Assembly: GCA_905236675.1 (NCBI GenBank)
Contig: CAJOND010000002.1
Location: 1 to 64,000, forward strand
From: Candidatus Rifleibacteriota bacterium
Lineage (GTDB): Bacteria; Muiribacteriota; Ozemobacteria; Ozemobacterales; Ozemobacteraceae
Reading direction: 5' to 3'
DNA: 64,000 nt
Below are positions 37,872-47,382 of the stretch, piece by piece. Under the pieces are notes generated by a model. It did no database searches. It worked only from the letters and a program-made list of their open reading frames with translations, and was not told the DNA's origin. Position 1 is the stretch's first letter; each line of letters starts with the position of its first letter. The position numbers and the translations under genes are program-made.

Positions 37872-39992
37872 TTAATTAGTTTGAAAACTCTTTATTATTT
37901 CCATCAGTTTTGTTTCTGAAAATTTCTTTCTATTAGCAATTTTTTTAAGAGCCTTAATTTCTTCTTCTGATATTTTTCCATCTGATGCCGCTATTAAAAC
38001 CAAAATAAACATAAAATTCTTATCAATTTCAGATGCAGTATTATTTATAGCAAAATCTACAGGATCAATCTTTGATTGCATCTCAAAGTTAATTTTTAAA
38101 AATTCTTCCTCTGTAATACTACAAAATCTACAAATATTATTAATTTCCTCAAATTCACTAGAGTCTGTTATACCATCTGAAAGCATTACGGCAATAGTTA
38201 ATCTTAAAAGATCAGTTTTAGAGTATTTTTTTAAAGATGACCAGTCAATATCATAAGTGTTTTTTCTTTTTTCCTTATCCTTAAATTTTTTCTTCTTATA
38301 AACAACTATCTCTGTTTTTTGAGAATCAGAATAATCATTTTTATAATCTCTATCCTGATTTCGTAATTCTACTTTTTTTAGATTTTTCTTATTAGAATAA
38401 TATTCTTTAATCTTAATCTTAGTTTCTTTATTAAAATTTAATCTATTGTCAAAAATCCAGTCTTTTTCGTTCCTATAAGTTTTGTTTATTATTCCTTCAA
38501 AAGTCAATGTATTATCCCCATTATATATTTCTGTCACAAACCATTCTTTTGTATCTAACAAAGGTTTATGGCAGTAAGAACAACGATTGTCCTCTTTATA
38601 ATCTTTTAATAATCCACAGTATGAACAATGTAAGCTTGAAAAAAGACTATTTTTATCTGTAGTTCCTTCTATATCTCTCCTTAAAAGAAGTATTGACCTA
38701 GTTTCTTTAATAAATTGAGAATCGTTATAACCACTCCCCCTCCAAATTATTTCTCCAATAAGCATGTCCTTATTCTTAACTGTATCAATTATATATCCTA
38801 AAATATTGATTGAATTTATACTGACTCTTTCATAATATGAAAAATCAGGATACTTATCTTTTCCTTTATCCATATAATCTGTAACTTCTAAAGTCTGAAA
38901 CCGAACTGAATCATCTGTATCATTATTTATTATAGAAAGAATAATTTGCCAGAACTTTACAGATAAAATGTCTACTATATTAAGTACATTAAAATCTGGA
39001 TCTTTTTCTTTTAATTCAACCCAATCAAAAATATCTGAATATTTAGAACTATCTGAAGAACTACTATTATTTTGTTTTTCAAGTAATTTAGGCAAAGCCG
39101 AACCGTCCCAATCACTTGCCTTTTGAATTTTAATAAGAATCCAATCATACTTTCCCGTTTTAAAGAAAGCTTTACAATTATGACATATTGAAAATACCGG
39201 TTCTTCAATATAATTACCACATTTAGGGCAGAACCCTTCAATTAGACCTTTGTTAGTTTCTACTCTTTTTATTTTTTTCATAAAAGTCCATATTTCAGTA
39301 TCAATGGTCAAATTGCCACTTGAAGATTCGTCACCAGTATTCCCTCTATTATCATTGGACTTAAATGTTACAGCAAAAGAAGCAATATAATTTTCGGAAT
39401 AAATTTCCAATTTTACAGCATTAATACTTATTAATTCAAAGTATTTATCAGCAAGATCGGCAGAATGATTCTGATACAATAATTGATTGAAAACACCATC
39501 TGAAAGGAACAAATGAACTTTATCATTATCACTATCATATTCAGCATCTCTGATTTGAGCAAAAGCGTTTTCAATCCTCCCTTTAAAATCTTCTAAGGAA
39601 TACTTTGAGTTAACCTTTCGCATATCATCAAGGAATTCTTTTTCTAATTGTTCTGTAAAATTTAATGTTTTATCTGATTCTGTATGTTCTTTTAACTTTT
39701 CAGATTTTGTTGATTCTTCTTCATTTAATTTTTTTTGTTCTTCGTCTTTTTTTAATTTACGTTTATTAAACTCATCTATAAGAACCCAGTCAAACAAAAT
39801 AGCAGCAGGGGCTAAAAATATTAATATAAGTGCAAAAAACCAAAGAACTTGCATTAATATAAATAAAAACAAAGAGGAAGGTTTTTTTAAATTAAATAAT
39901 TTATTTTCTGTTCTACAAACTATTACACTTGTAACCAAGTGAAAAGTAGTAAAAATCATCATTAATATAATTATCATGCTTAGATTATCCAT
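37872..39992 (-). CDS. Membrane protein with zinc ribbons, probable Tim44-like domains and TerB-like C-terminus
   Basis: 706 residues. Two membrane helices open the protein (about 5-25, 40-70), then a charged coil. A probable Tim44-like domain (about 125-240) ends in a zinc ribbon, CPKCG...CHNC near residue 255. A second such unit may end in CSYCG...CSYCHK. The last 130 residues look TerB-like: all-helical with AVMLSDGITDSSEFEEI and LIAASDGKISEEEI, acidic motifs possibly binding metal. The domain names are by eye. It stands alone between the flgF promoter and a MATE gene. It may sense or scaffold at the membrane; the function is unknown. Confidence 0.65.
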   Translation of the reverse strand: MDNLSMIIILMMIFTTFHLVTSVIVCRTENKLFNLKKPSSLFLFILMQVLWFFALILIFLAPAAILFDWVLIDEFNKRKLKKDEEQKKLNEEESTKSEKLKEHTESDKTLNFTEQLEKEFLDDMRKVNSKYSLEDFKGRIENAFAQIRDAEYDSDNDKVHLFLSDGVFNQLLYQNHSADLADKYFELISINAVKLEIYSENYIASFAVTFKSNDNRGNTGDESSSGNLTIDTEIWTFMKKIKRVETNKGLIEGFCPKCGNYIEEPVFSICHNCKAFFKTGKYDWILIKIQKASDWDGSALPKLLEKQNNSSSSDSSKYSDIFDWVELKEKDPDFNVLNIVDILSVKFWQIILSIINNDTDDSVRFQTLEVTDYMDKGKDKYPDFSYYERVSINSINILGYIIDTVKNKDMLIGEIIWRGSGYNDSQFIKETRSILLLRRDIEGTTDKNSLFSSLHCSYCGLLKDYKEDNRCSYCHKPLLDTKEWFVTEIYNGDNTLTFEGIINKTYRNEKDWIFDNRLNFNKETKIKIKEYYSNKKNLKKVELRNQDRDYKNDYSDSQKTEIVVYKKKKFKDKEKRKNTYDIDWSSLKKYSKTDLLRLTIAVMLSDGITDSSEFEEINNICRFCSITEEEFLKINFEMQSKIDPVDFAINNTASEIDKNFMFILVLIAASDGKISEEEIKALKKIANRKKFSETKLMEIIKSFQTN

Positions 39993-40034
39993 ATTTGTAA
40001 ATTTAAAATATTCAATAAAAACAACAAAATATTA

Positions 40035-41414
40035 TTATTCATTAACTAGATTAGAAATCCAAACACCTTTTTTTATCAAAACGTAGCCAATTATTATCTT
40101 TATTATATCTAAACTACTAACAATAGCAAATATAGTCAAAATTGAATAATCTACGTATTTACTCAACAAAAAAGCAGTAGGAACTATGAACACCCATGTA
40201 AACACAGAGTCAAATAAAAAAGTTATAAAAGTCTTTCCGCCGGAGCGCAAAGTAAAATAAAGAGAGTTTAAAATACCTAGCAAAGGAAGAAATATAGCAT
40301 TAATAATAATGAAATCTCTAGCCATAATCCTTATACTTTCGGTGGTTTCAAAAAAAGTCGGGAATACTCCAGAAATTGTAATAACCATTAAAGCTACAAT
40401 CAACCCCAAAAAACATGTAAAACGAGTTAATCTTAATGAGTTCTCTTTTGCTTCTTCAAATTTTGAAGCTCCGAGTTGCTGACCTATTAAAATTCCAACA
40501 GAATTACCCATAGAAATAATTACAACTATAACCAAATTATGTAAAGTTGATGCAATGTTTAAGGCAGCGACTACATCTAATCCCTTTAAAGAATAGCACT
40601 GAAAAGTTCCAATAAAACCTGCTGCCCATAAAAATTCATTAAAAAATATTGGTAAACTCGTCTTTATTACAACCATCAAATTACTTAGAGGTATTGTAAT
40701 TTCACGAAGAGCTCCTGCAATATATTTATTCTTCTTTTTTTCAGAATAAACCCAAACTACTATAACAAGCATTTCTACTACTCTTGCAATAACCGTTGCA
40801 ATCGCAGCTCCTTCTACCCCTAGACATGGGAAGCCAAATTTTCCAAAAATAAGTAAATAATTAAATAACACATCAGCGACAACAGATGAAATACCCGCAA
40901 TCATTGGTTTTACACTCTCACCTGTTTCACGCCAGGAATTAGCATAAATTTGTGTTACAGCAAAAGGCAAAAGAGTCCAAAGCATAATTTTTAAATAATT
41001 TGAACTGAGATTTAATGTTATTGCTTTATCAATACCTGAATTATTTCCACGCAAATAAAGATTAATTAAATCTAATGCGAAAAAATGATATATTAAAAAG
41101 CCAATTGCCATAACAATAAAGCATATCCAAATTTTTAAACGAAAAACGTTCCCAAAACCCTCTTTATTTTCCTGACCATAATATTGGGCACAGTAGATAC
41201 CAGGACCAGAAATGGCCCCAAACACTGCCAGATTATAAACAAATATAAGTTGAACAGCAATTGAAACAGCTGTAATGCTTTCTGTTCCAAGAGATCCAAC
41301 CATTAAATCATCAATTAAACCAACGGCGTTAGTGATTCCATTTTGAATCATCATTGGAATAGCTAATATTAAAGCCTGTCTGTATATATCTGTTTTCTCA
41401 GTCCACTTAAGCAT
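40035..41414 (-). CDS. MATE family efflux transporter
   Basis: 459 residues with twelve predicted membrane helices in two related halves. MATE features include the N-terminal IPMMIQNGITNAVGLIDDLMVGSLGTESITAVS, here shown only as IPMMIQN and LIDDLMVG, the paired GAISGPGIYCAQYYGQ, and the mid-protein SLPIFFNEFLWA. It likely exports drugs or cationic metabolites using an ion gradient; the substrate cannot be read from sequence. It is 42 bp before the 37872-39992 gene on the same strand. Confidence 0.9.
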   Translation of the reverse strand: MLKWTEKTDIYRQALILAIPMMIQNGITNAVGLIDDLMVGSLGTESITAVSIAVQLIFVYNLAVFGAISGPGIYCAQYYGQENKEGFGNVFRLKIWICFIVMAIGFLIYHFFALDLINLYLRGNNSGIDKAITLNLSSNYLKIMLWTLLPFAVTQIYANSWRETGESVKPMIAGISSVVADVLFNYLLIFGKFGFPCLGVEGAAIATVIARVVEMLVIVVWVYSEKKKNKYIAGALREITIPLSNLMVVIKTSLPIFFNEFLWAAGFIGTFQCYSLKGLDVVAALNIASTLHNLVIVVIISMGNSVGILIGQQLGASKFEEAKENSLRLTRFTCFLGLIVALMVITISGVFPTFFETTESIRIMARDFIIINAIFLPLLGILNSLYFTLRSGGKTFITFLFDSVFTWVFIVPTAFLLSKYVDYSILTIFAIVSSLDIIKIIIGYVLIKKGVWISNLVNE

Positions 41415-41576
41415 AAGTCATATTATAACATAGGCAATCTTGAGTTAGATAAAATAATATGTATAAATGTTTACTTTTGTTAAACAGAATATTAGTTATT
41501 TTAACAATCTTGTATGCTGTAAATATCCATTTAGAGAGACTATGAATAGTATTTGAAAAAATAAGACAATTTATTT

Positions 41577-42482
41577 TTATTCTTTTTCATCAGGGCGCGC
41601 TGAGAGTATAAATATTGTAGATAATATGCAAATAGAACCTATAATATCCATAAAATGGAATTGCTGCCCAAGCAATAGTGCAGACAAAAATGTAGCGGTC
41701 ATTGGTTCCATATTTGAAAGCATAACAGCTCTGTTAGCTCCTGCAAGAACTACTCCTCGAAGATACATTGCAAAAGGAAGAATTGTTCCCAAAAAAATAA
41801 TTATAATAACCGCAGTAATTACCTGTGTGTCGAGATTTGTCTCAATTGTCCAAGGTTTAAAAACCAGCTGTAGAACTATTCCGCCAATAAGCATTGCCCA
41901 ACCAGTTACTGCCAATGCACCATACTTATTTATTAATTTTACAGGGATCAATGTATATAAAGTAACAGCAAGTGCATTGCAGAATCCCCAGAACAATCCA
42001 GCTTCAGACATTACTAGACTTTTAATGTTTCCGTGAGTTGCAATAAGAAAAGCACCGATTAGAGCTAAAACGAGTGAAATCAACTCTTTTTTGTCAGGCA
42101 ATTTCTTATTTTTAAAACAAGTATAAAGCATAACAAAAATAATGCTGAATTGTTGAAGAACTGTTGCTGTTCCTGCATTTGAAGCAGCTATAGAAGAAAA
42201 ATATGAAAACTGACAAAAAGTCATTCCGCATAATGCAAAAACCAGAAGCCTTAAAAAGTCATTTTTCCAAACATCAAGAAATTGCTTACCTTGCTTGATA
42301 AAACCTATCGTTATCATTATGAGGCCAGCAAAAACAAGCCTGAAAGGAACCAACCAGGTAGTTGTAATTCCCTTCTGCTGCATTATGTATTGTCCGCACA
42401 CGCCAGAAAAGCCCCATAATAGCCCTGCAATAAGACATATTATAGTACCTTTTTTTATATTGTTCTGATTATCATTTTTCAT
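41577..42482 (-). CDS. EamA family (DMT) transporter
   Basis: 301 residues with ten membrane helices in two EamA repeats (first repeat GLLWGFSGVCGQY, second from about residue 155). It is probably a metabolite or amino-acid exporter. It follows its own short promoter region and diverges from the secretin gene. The substrate is unknown. Confidence 0.88.
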   Translation of the reverse strand: MKNDNQNNIKKGTIICLIAGLLWGFSGVCGQYIMQQKGITTTWLVPFRLVFAGLIMITIGFIKQGKQFLDVWKNDFLRLLVFALCGMTFCQFSYFSSIAASNAGTATVLQQFSIIFVMLYTCFKNKKLPDKKELISLVLALIGAFLIATHGNIKSLVMSEAGLFWGFCNALAVTLYTLIPVKLINKYGALAVTGWAMLIGGIVLQLVFKPWTIETNLDTQVITAVIIIIFLGTILPFAMYLRGVVLAGANRAVMLSNMEPMTATFLSALLLGQQFHFMDIIGSICILSTIFILSARPDEKE

Positions 42483-42588
42483 AATGTGAATTTTATCACA
42501 AAGTTTTTAAAAGAAAAGTTTTATTTTTACAGAGTTTTATAAAACAAAAGTAATGTACATAAATAACTAATTTATATTTGGCTAACTG

Positions 42589-42622
42589 TAATTAGTCTTA
42601 ACACTTTTTTCTTGACTAATTA
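42589..42622. promoter_or_regulatory. 9-bp inverted repeat upstream of the secretin gene
   Basis: TAATTAGTC (42589-42597) and GACTAATTA (42614-42622) flank 16 bp. A TTGACT overlaps the right arm. It lies in the shared upstream region of the divergent EamA and secretin genes and could be an operator. Confidence 0.4.
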
Positions 42623-42673
42623 AGCTTTTAATGAGAATTTTTTTTAAAACAATCTACCTTTAAGGGAATAAAA

Positions 42674-44299
42674 ATGAATAAAAATAATCTTTTGGCTTCC
42701 GCCCTTGTTATTTCTACAGCCTCTGTGTTATTTACTGGACAACCAGTACATTCACAAATGCTGACAAAAGGTTTACAAATCACAAGAAATGAAGATTTTG
42801 TAACCAAAATAGTATCGTTAAAAAATAGAACCGCTGATGATGTTTATAAGCTGGTTCAGAATTTGAAGAAAAGAATAGATATAGATTATGATTCATCAAC
42901 AAATTCTATTGTTCTTATGGGCGATAGAAAATTAGTTAATCAGGCTGAAATCCTTTGTAAGAACCTGGATTCTATGCCTGTAGATGAACATTCCAACAAT
43001 AAGACAAAGTTAATAAAAGACAAAGGTTTTGTTACAAGAACTTACGGATTAGAACTCAATGATTATGATGATTTGGAAAAAGAATTAGAAGCAATCATCG
43101 ACCGTAAAGGTAATGATTCTGACATGTCTAGAGCTAATTCAAAAGAAGATTTCAATAAAGAATATTTCCTGATTAACAAAGAAAAGAAAGTCGTTATTGT
43201 ACACACTAAACCTGAAAAATTCGCAGTAATTGATGAATATTTCAAGGAAATTAATAAGCCTTCTCCACAAGTTCTTATTGAAGCTAGTATAGTTGCCGTT
43301 GACGATGGCTTAGAAAAACAGCTTGGAATAAAGTGGAATGGTTTTGAAGGTACCTCTGGTTATTTCGGACCACAAGAAAAAGAAGAAGAAGAAACTAATC
43401 CTTTAGCAGCTTTGATGGGCGGTGGTGGAGACGAAGAAGATGATGGTCATAATGGCAAAGGTTGGACAAGCAAAAGCCTTAGAGATTATATAAAATATGG
43501 TGGAACCTGGAACTTCTCAAGTGTACAGGCTTTATTAAGAGCTGTTGAACAGGATGGAAAAAGTCAGGTTCTCTCTAAACCAAGATTAATGACCATTGCT
43601 GGTGAAACTTCTAGTATTCATGTAGGCGATGAAATACCTTATACTTCTGGGAAAACAGTTACCGATGGTGGAAATGTTACTTCCAGTATCGAGTTTAAAA
43701 AAGTTGGCATTAAACTTGATGTAACACCTTCTGTTAATAAAAATGATGAAAAAACTATTAATATGAAGGTAGCTCCTGAAGTATCACAATATGTTCGTGA
43801 TATTGTAATGGGTGACAATAGAGTTCCTCAAGTAGCAACCAGAAGAGCAGAATCTACAATAAAAGTTAAAGACGGACAGACTGTAGTTATTGGTGGTTTA
43901 ATAGAAACCAAATTAATTAAATCTCTTTATAAGCTTCCGCTTTTGGGAGATTTGCCGCTGGTTGGTAAAGCATTTAGAACAAAAAGCAATTCTAACACTA
44001 AGACAAATTTAATAATATTGTTAACTGTTCATATATTAAATGACAAAGATAATACTCTGTCTAAAAATGCTTTAAGAGAAATCAACAATATTAATATTAA
44101 AAATTTAAAAGATTCTGAAACCCTTAAAGAATTATCTATGCCATTAATAGTAAGACCTGGTGTTTATGGGGAAGAATCTGAAGATGATTTGCAGAATGAA
44201 AATAAAACATCCGAAAAAGAAGTTATTGATTATGAAAATCAAGAAGAAGTATTTAAGCATTTGAATGATAAATTAAAACAAATTAAGAATCACAAATGA
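42674..44299 (+). CDS. Secretin (GspD/PilQ family), 541 residues
   Basis: Outer-membrane channel of type II secretion or type IV pilus systems. A signal peptide is followed by secretin N-type domains (KIVSLKNRTADDVYKLVQNL; RTYGLELNDYDD). Then comes SPQVLIEASIVAV and the secretin core, with VPQVATRRAESTIKVKDGQTVVIGGLI and PLLGDLPLVGKAFR. A Glu/Gly-rich insert sits near residues 235-260. No pilus or T2SS partner gene is nearby. Oligomerisation and outer-membrane location are known for the family; which machine it serves is unknown. Confidence 0.9.
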   Translation: MNKNNLLASALVISTASVLFTGQPVHSQMLTKGLQITRNEDFVTKIVSLKNRTADDVYKLVQNLKKRIDIDYDSSTNSIVLMGDRKLVNQAEILCKNLDSMPVDEHSNNKTKLIKDKGFVTRTYGLELNDYDDLEKELEAIIDRKGNDSDMSRANSKEDFNKEYFLINKEKKVVIVHTKPEKFAVIDEYFKEINKPSPQVLIEASIVAVDDGLEKQLGIKWNGFEGTSGYFGPQEKEEEETNPLAALMGGGGDEEDDGHNGKGWTSKSLRDYIKYGGTWNFSSVQALLRAVEQDGKSQVLSKPRLMTIAGETSSIHVGDEIPYTSGKTVTDGGNVTSSIEFKKVGIKLDVTPSVNKNDEKTINMKVAPEVSQYVRDIVMGDNRVPQVATRRAESTIKVKDGQTVVIGGLIETKLIKSLYKLPLLGDLPLVGKAFRTKSNSNTKTNLIILLTVHILNDKDNTLSKNALREINNINIKNLKDSETLKELSMPLIVRPGVYGEESEDDLQNENKTSEKEVIDYENQEEVFKHLNDKLKQIKNHK

Positions 44300-44329
44300 T
44301 TTAATTTATTAGCTAAGACTCAGAAAAAC

Positions 44330-44357
44330 CTTCAACTTAAAAGTTGAAGTTTTTTTT
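44330..44357 (+). terminator. Terminator of the secretin gene
   Basis: CTTCAACTT-AA-AAGTTGAAG followed by a long T-run, 30 bp after the stop. The opposite strand has five T, so it may also end the minus-strand operon. Confidence 0.85.
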
Positions 44358-44418
44358 CTTGTGTTTGTTCTTTGATATAAAAACCTTGGTTTATATATGT
44401 TTCCGAGTTTTTTCTCAG

Positions 44419-45414
44419 TCAGAATTTAACAAATTTATCGCTACAAATAAGTGCGATACGGAAACCGCAAGCTGTTCCTGCACCAGCACAGGTGTAATAT
44501 CTAAAAGCAGAACGACAGTATCTAGGTTCATCGTCGAAGCTTCCACCACGACAGACTTTATTCCAAGCGTATTTTCTCTCATTTGGGTTGGTAGTTGTAT
44601 CTGGATCGGCATTTTCTGGTAAATAATTTTCCCAGTAATAATCTCTGCACCATTCTAATACGTTGCCGTGCATATCATATATACCCCAATTATTCGGCTT
44701 TTTTTTGCCTACAGGATGAGTTTCCTTGTTAGAATTAAAATCATACCATCCTACTTCATCAAGATAAGGGCAGTTAGGTCTATAACCATAATAAAGATTT
44801 TTATTTATTCCTCTTCTTAAACTTTCGTTTATATACTTGCTTATATTATTTCCATTATTCAAAGAAGTATTAGTATTTGCACGGCAAGCATATTCCCACT
44901 GAGCTTCTGTAGGTAAATCAAAAAGATAGCCAGCAGGTCTGATATTTTGTGTAGCTTCATTAAGTCTATAGCAGAATTCTTTTGCATGGTCCCAATCTAC
45001 TGAGTCAACAGGATTATTCGGACCTTTAAATTTGGAAGGATTGTATTCCATTAATGCTTTATATTGGTCTTGAGTTACAGGATATTTTCCGATATAAAAA
45101 TCTTTTTTTATAATAACTTCATGCAGAGCTTCATTTTTAAATCTACCTATTTCATCATCTGGGCTTCCCATTAAGAATTTACCAGCAAAGCATTTTATAA
45201 GTTCAAAATTAGTATCAAAAACATTGAATGAAACCAAATTACCAAGAGAAAGAGTTAAATCAGATGAATTGTTCACAATATATGCTGAAGGAGATTTCTT
45301 TTCTTCTTTTTCTTTCTTTTCGGTGTTTATCTCTAATCCGCAATATGGGCAATAATTAAAACCTTTTAAAAACATAAAAGAGTTTAAATCATGATTACAG
45401 TTTTTACAGTTCAT
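44419..45414 (-). CDS. Zinc-ribbon FGE-sulfatase-fold protein B
   Basis: 331 residues. An N-terminal zinc ribbon (MNCKNCNHDL...YCPYCG, residues 1-26) and a linker lead into an FGE-sulfatase domain (about 70-325: FLMGSPDDEIGR, PVTQDQY, LPTEAQWEYACR, NWGIYDMHGNVLEWC, GGSF...CRSA). In real formylglycine-generating enzymes two Cys do the chemistry; here only the second is kept (RYC) and the first reads Asp. The domain may therefore bind rather than catalyse. It is the last gene of a four-gene minus-strand run and a paralogue of its neighbour. Confidence 0.85.
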   Translation of the reverse strand: MNCKNCNHDLNSFMFLKGFNYCPYCGLEINTEKKEKEEKKSPSAYIVNNSSDLTLSLGNLVSFNVFDTNFELIKCFAGKFLMGSPDDEIGRFKNEALHEVIIKKDFYIGKYPVTQDQYKALMEYNPSKFKGPNNPVDSVDWDHAKEFCYRLNEATQNIRPAGYLFDLPTEAQWEYACRANTNTSLNNGNNISKYINESLRRGINKNLYYGYRPNCPYLDEVGWYDFNSNKETHPVGKKKPNNWGIYDMHGNVLEWCRDYYWENYLPENADPDTTTNPNERKYAWNKVCRGGSFDDEPRYCRSAFRYYTCAGAGTACGFRIALICSDKFVKF

Positions 45415-45458
45415 ATCTTAGTATTTCCATTTTTCGTAAAATATTTGTGCTAAACGAA

Positions 45459-46436
45459 TCAATCATCATCTCTGCGCACCCAATGAGAAGGTGGAGTAAG
45501 GTCTTCACCGACATTATAAAACATAGTGAATTTATTACTTTTAATTAAAGCTAAGCGAATAGTGGTTTCTGTTCCTAAAATAGGATGTGTATAAAACCTA
45601 GAAGCTGAACGACACATTGGAGGATATGTACGGAAAGAACCGTTACGAAATACTCTGTGAATATTTCTGTCTTCCCCATCTGGGTCAGCATTTTCTGGCA
45701 AATAGTTTTCTAAATAATAATCTCTACACCATTCGCAAAGGTTTCCGTGCATATCGTATATACCCCAGCTATTTGGTTTCTTTTGCCCTACTGGGTGAGT
45801 TTTACGACCAGAATTATATTCATACCAACCTAATTCATCAAGATTACGGCAGCCAGTAGAACGATAAGTAATATTTTTCCCGCTGTTCAAAGATGTTGTG
45901 GTATTGGCACGGCAAGCATATTCCCATTGAGCTTCTGTGGGTAAATCGAATAGATAGCCAGCAGGTCTGATATTAACCGTAGCTTCATTTAGTCTATAGC
46001 AAAATTCTTTTGCCTGATGCCAGTTTACACAATCAACTGGATTATTCGGACCTTCATAGCAAGATGGATTTTGTTTTGTTACTGCTTCATATTGAGCTTG
46101 AGTTACAGGAAATCTTCCAATATAAAAATCATCGGATATAGTAACTTCGTGCTGTGTTTCGTTTTTGCTTCTACCTAATTCATCTGCAGGACTTCCCATT
46201 AAAAATTTACCAGCAGGGCATTTTATAAGTTCAAAACGAGTATTAAAAGCATTAATGATAAGAAGATTTTCAGAAGGAACTACTGAATCAATAATAACGA
46301 CAGTTTCATTAGCTGATTGAGTATTGGAAAAAGCTCTTTTTTCTCCGTTTAATCCTGTTCCACAAAACGGGCAGAATTTAAAACCATTTAAAAACATAAA
46401 AGGAGTTAAATCTTCATTACAATTCTTACAGTTCAT
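45459..46436 (-). CDS. Zinc-ribbon FGE-sulfatase-fold protein A
   Basis: 325 residues with the same layout as its neighbour: zinc ribbon MNCKNCNEDL...FCPFCG, linker, FGE-sulfatase domain (FLMGSPADELGR, LPTEAQWEYACR, NSWGIYDMHGNLCEWC). The C-terminal signature is RNGSF...MCRSASR. The first active Cys position holds Thr, so formylglycine synthesis is unlikely. The two proteins differ most in the C-terminal 60 residues. No sulfatase gene is in the window. Intergenic gaps of 44 and 66 bp suggest one transcript with the flanking genes. Confidence 0.85.
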   Translation of the reverse strand: MNCKNCNEDLTPFMFLNGFKFCPFCGTGLNGEKRAFSNTQSANETVVIIDSVVPSENLLIINAFNTRFELIKCPAGKFLMGSPADELGRSKNETQHEVTISDDFYIGRFPVTQAQYEAVTKQNPSCYEGPNNPVDCVNWHQAKEFCYRLNEATVNIRPAGYLFDLPTEAQWEYACRANTTTSLNSGKNITYRSTGCRNLDELGWYEYNSGRKTHPVGQKKPNSWGIYDMHGNLCEWCRDYYLENYLPENADPDGEDRNIHRVFRNGSFRTYPPMCRSASRFYTHPILGTETTIRLALIKSNKFTMFYNVGEDLTPPSHWVRRDDD

Positions 46437-46502
46437 TTTTTTAGCTGCCGTTCCCCTCTCATTAATAGCTGTTTGAAGTTTTCATTGCTTAATTCTCAAT
46501 TC

Positions 46503-47336
46503 CTACTTTTCTTCATTTTTCTCAAGTTTTGTATTTAATCCAATTTGCTTATTTTCTTTATCCATTGATTCTTTGGCAAACCCAGACTGGTTATTAGAAT
46601 TAATCCCGCTATTCTTATCTGTTTTACAAAAACTATACTTTTCAGAGCCAGATTCAGTATTCCCTGATTGCTCATCGACTTTATTTTCATCATCATCTTC
46701 ATCTATACTGCTTTTATCTGCTTCTTGATAATAACTCTGTTCATATTTATGCTTACTTTTTAATTCCAATAATATTTTTGAATAATCCTCTTTATTTAAC
46801 TCAGATTGGTTATTGTATTTAATATAGCTACTTTTATCTGTTTTACAAAAATTATACGTTTCAGAATTTGATTCAGTATTGCCACTTTGTTCATTATCGC
46901 TATTTTCATCTACATAGTCATATTTGTTTGCATCTTCATCTTCATCTATACTGCCTTTATCTGCTTCTTGATAATAACTCTGCTCATATTTATGCTTACT
47001 TTTTAATTCCAATAATATTTTTGAATAATCCTCTTTATTTTTAAAATATGTTTCATGTGTATCATATGTATCTGTTCTAAAACTTTGTTTAAAAAAGAAA
47101 GGGATTAAAACAATATTTATTATAATAATAGGAATATAAAAATCACTAGAATTAAAATTTTTAAAAAATGAAAACAAGAAAAAAACAATAACCATATTTA
47201 ACAAAAACAGATGAAAGAAAAAATATAATACAGATCTTTCTTTTATTCGTGACTCAAATAACTCTGTTATTTTTAATATAACTATAATTAATACAATAAT
47301 AAAAAAACCAGTTATTGTACCAATATTCATTCCCAT
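46503..47336 (-). CDS. Membrane protein with duplicated acidic tail
   Basis: 277 residues, not recognised. Three to four membrane helices (residues 8-85) are followed by a hydrophilic tail. An 81-residue unit (NKEDYSKILLELKSKHKYEQ...) occurs twice in tandem. Each copy has an acidic patch and the motif EQSGNTES, and a KT/SK...N.QS stretch follows. The next gene upstream shares EQSGNTES and the end of this tail. The disordered, repeat-bearing tail may reach for cytoplasmic partners. It is second in the four-gene run. Confidence 0.7.
   Translation of the reverse strand: MGMNIGTITGFFIIVLIIVILKITELFESRIKERSVLYFFFHLFLLNMVIVFFLFSFFKNFNSSDFYIPIIIINIVLIPFFFKQSFRTDTYDTHETYFKNKEDYSKILLELKSKHKYEQSYYQEADKGSIDEDEDANKYDYVDENSDNEQSGNTESNSETYNFCKTDKSSYIKYNNQSELNKEDYSKILLELKSKHKYEQSYYQEADKSSIDEDDDENKVDEQSGNTESGSEKYSFCKTDKNSGINSNNQSGFAKESMDKENKQIGLNTKLEKNEEK
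46694..47040 (-). repeat. Direct repeat, 104-bp core at 243-bp period
   Basis: Copies 46694-46797 and 46937-47040 are almost identical with only a few mismatches. The offset of 243 bp equals 81 codons, so the reading frame is kept. This encodes the duplicated tail of the 46503-47336 protein. Confidence 0.85.
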
Positions 47337-47382
47337 ATATTATTTATCTACCTCTTCATTCCTAACTTAACTATAAATGAAA

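Noticed and set aside
44419..46436. FGE-fold (C-type lectin-like) pair as variable proteins of a diversity-generating retroelement.
   Set aside because: No reverse transcriptase or template repeat is seen, and the two genes differ throughout, including synonymous sites, not mainly at adenines.
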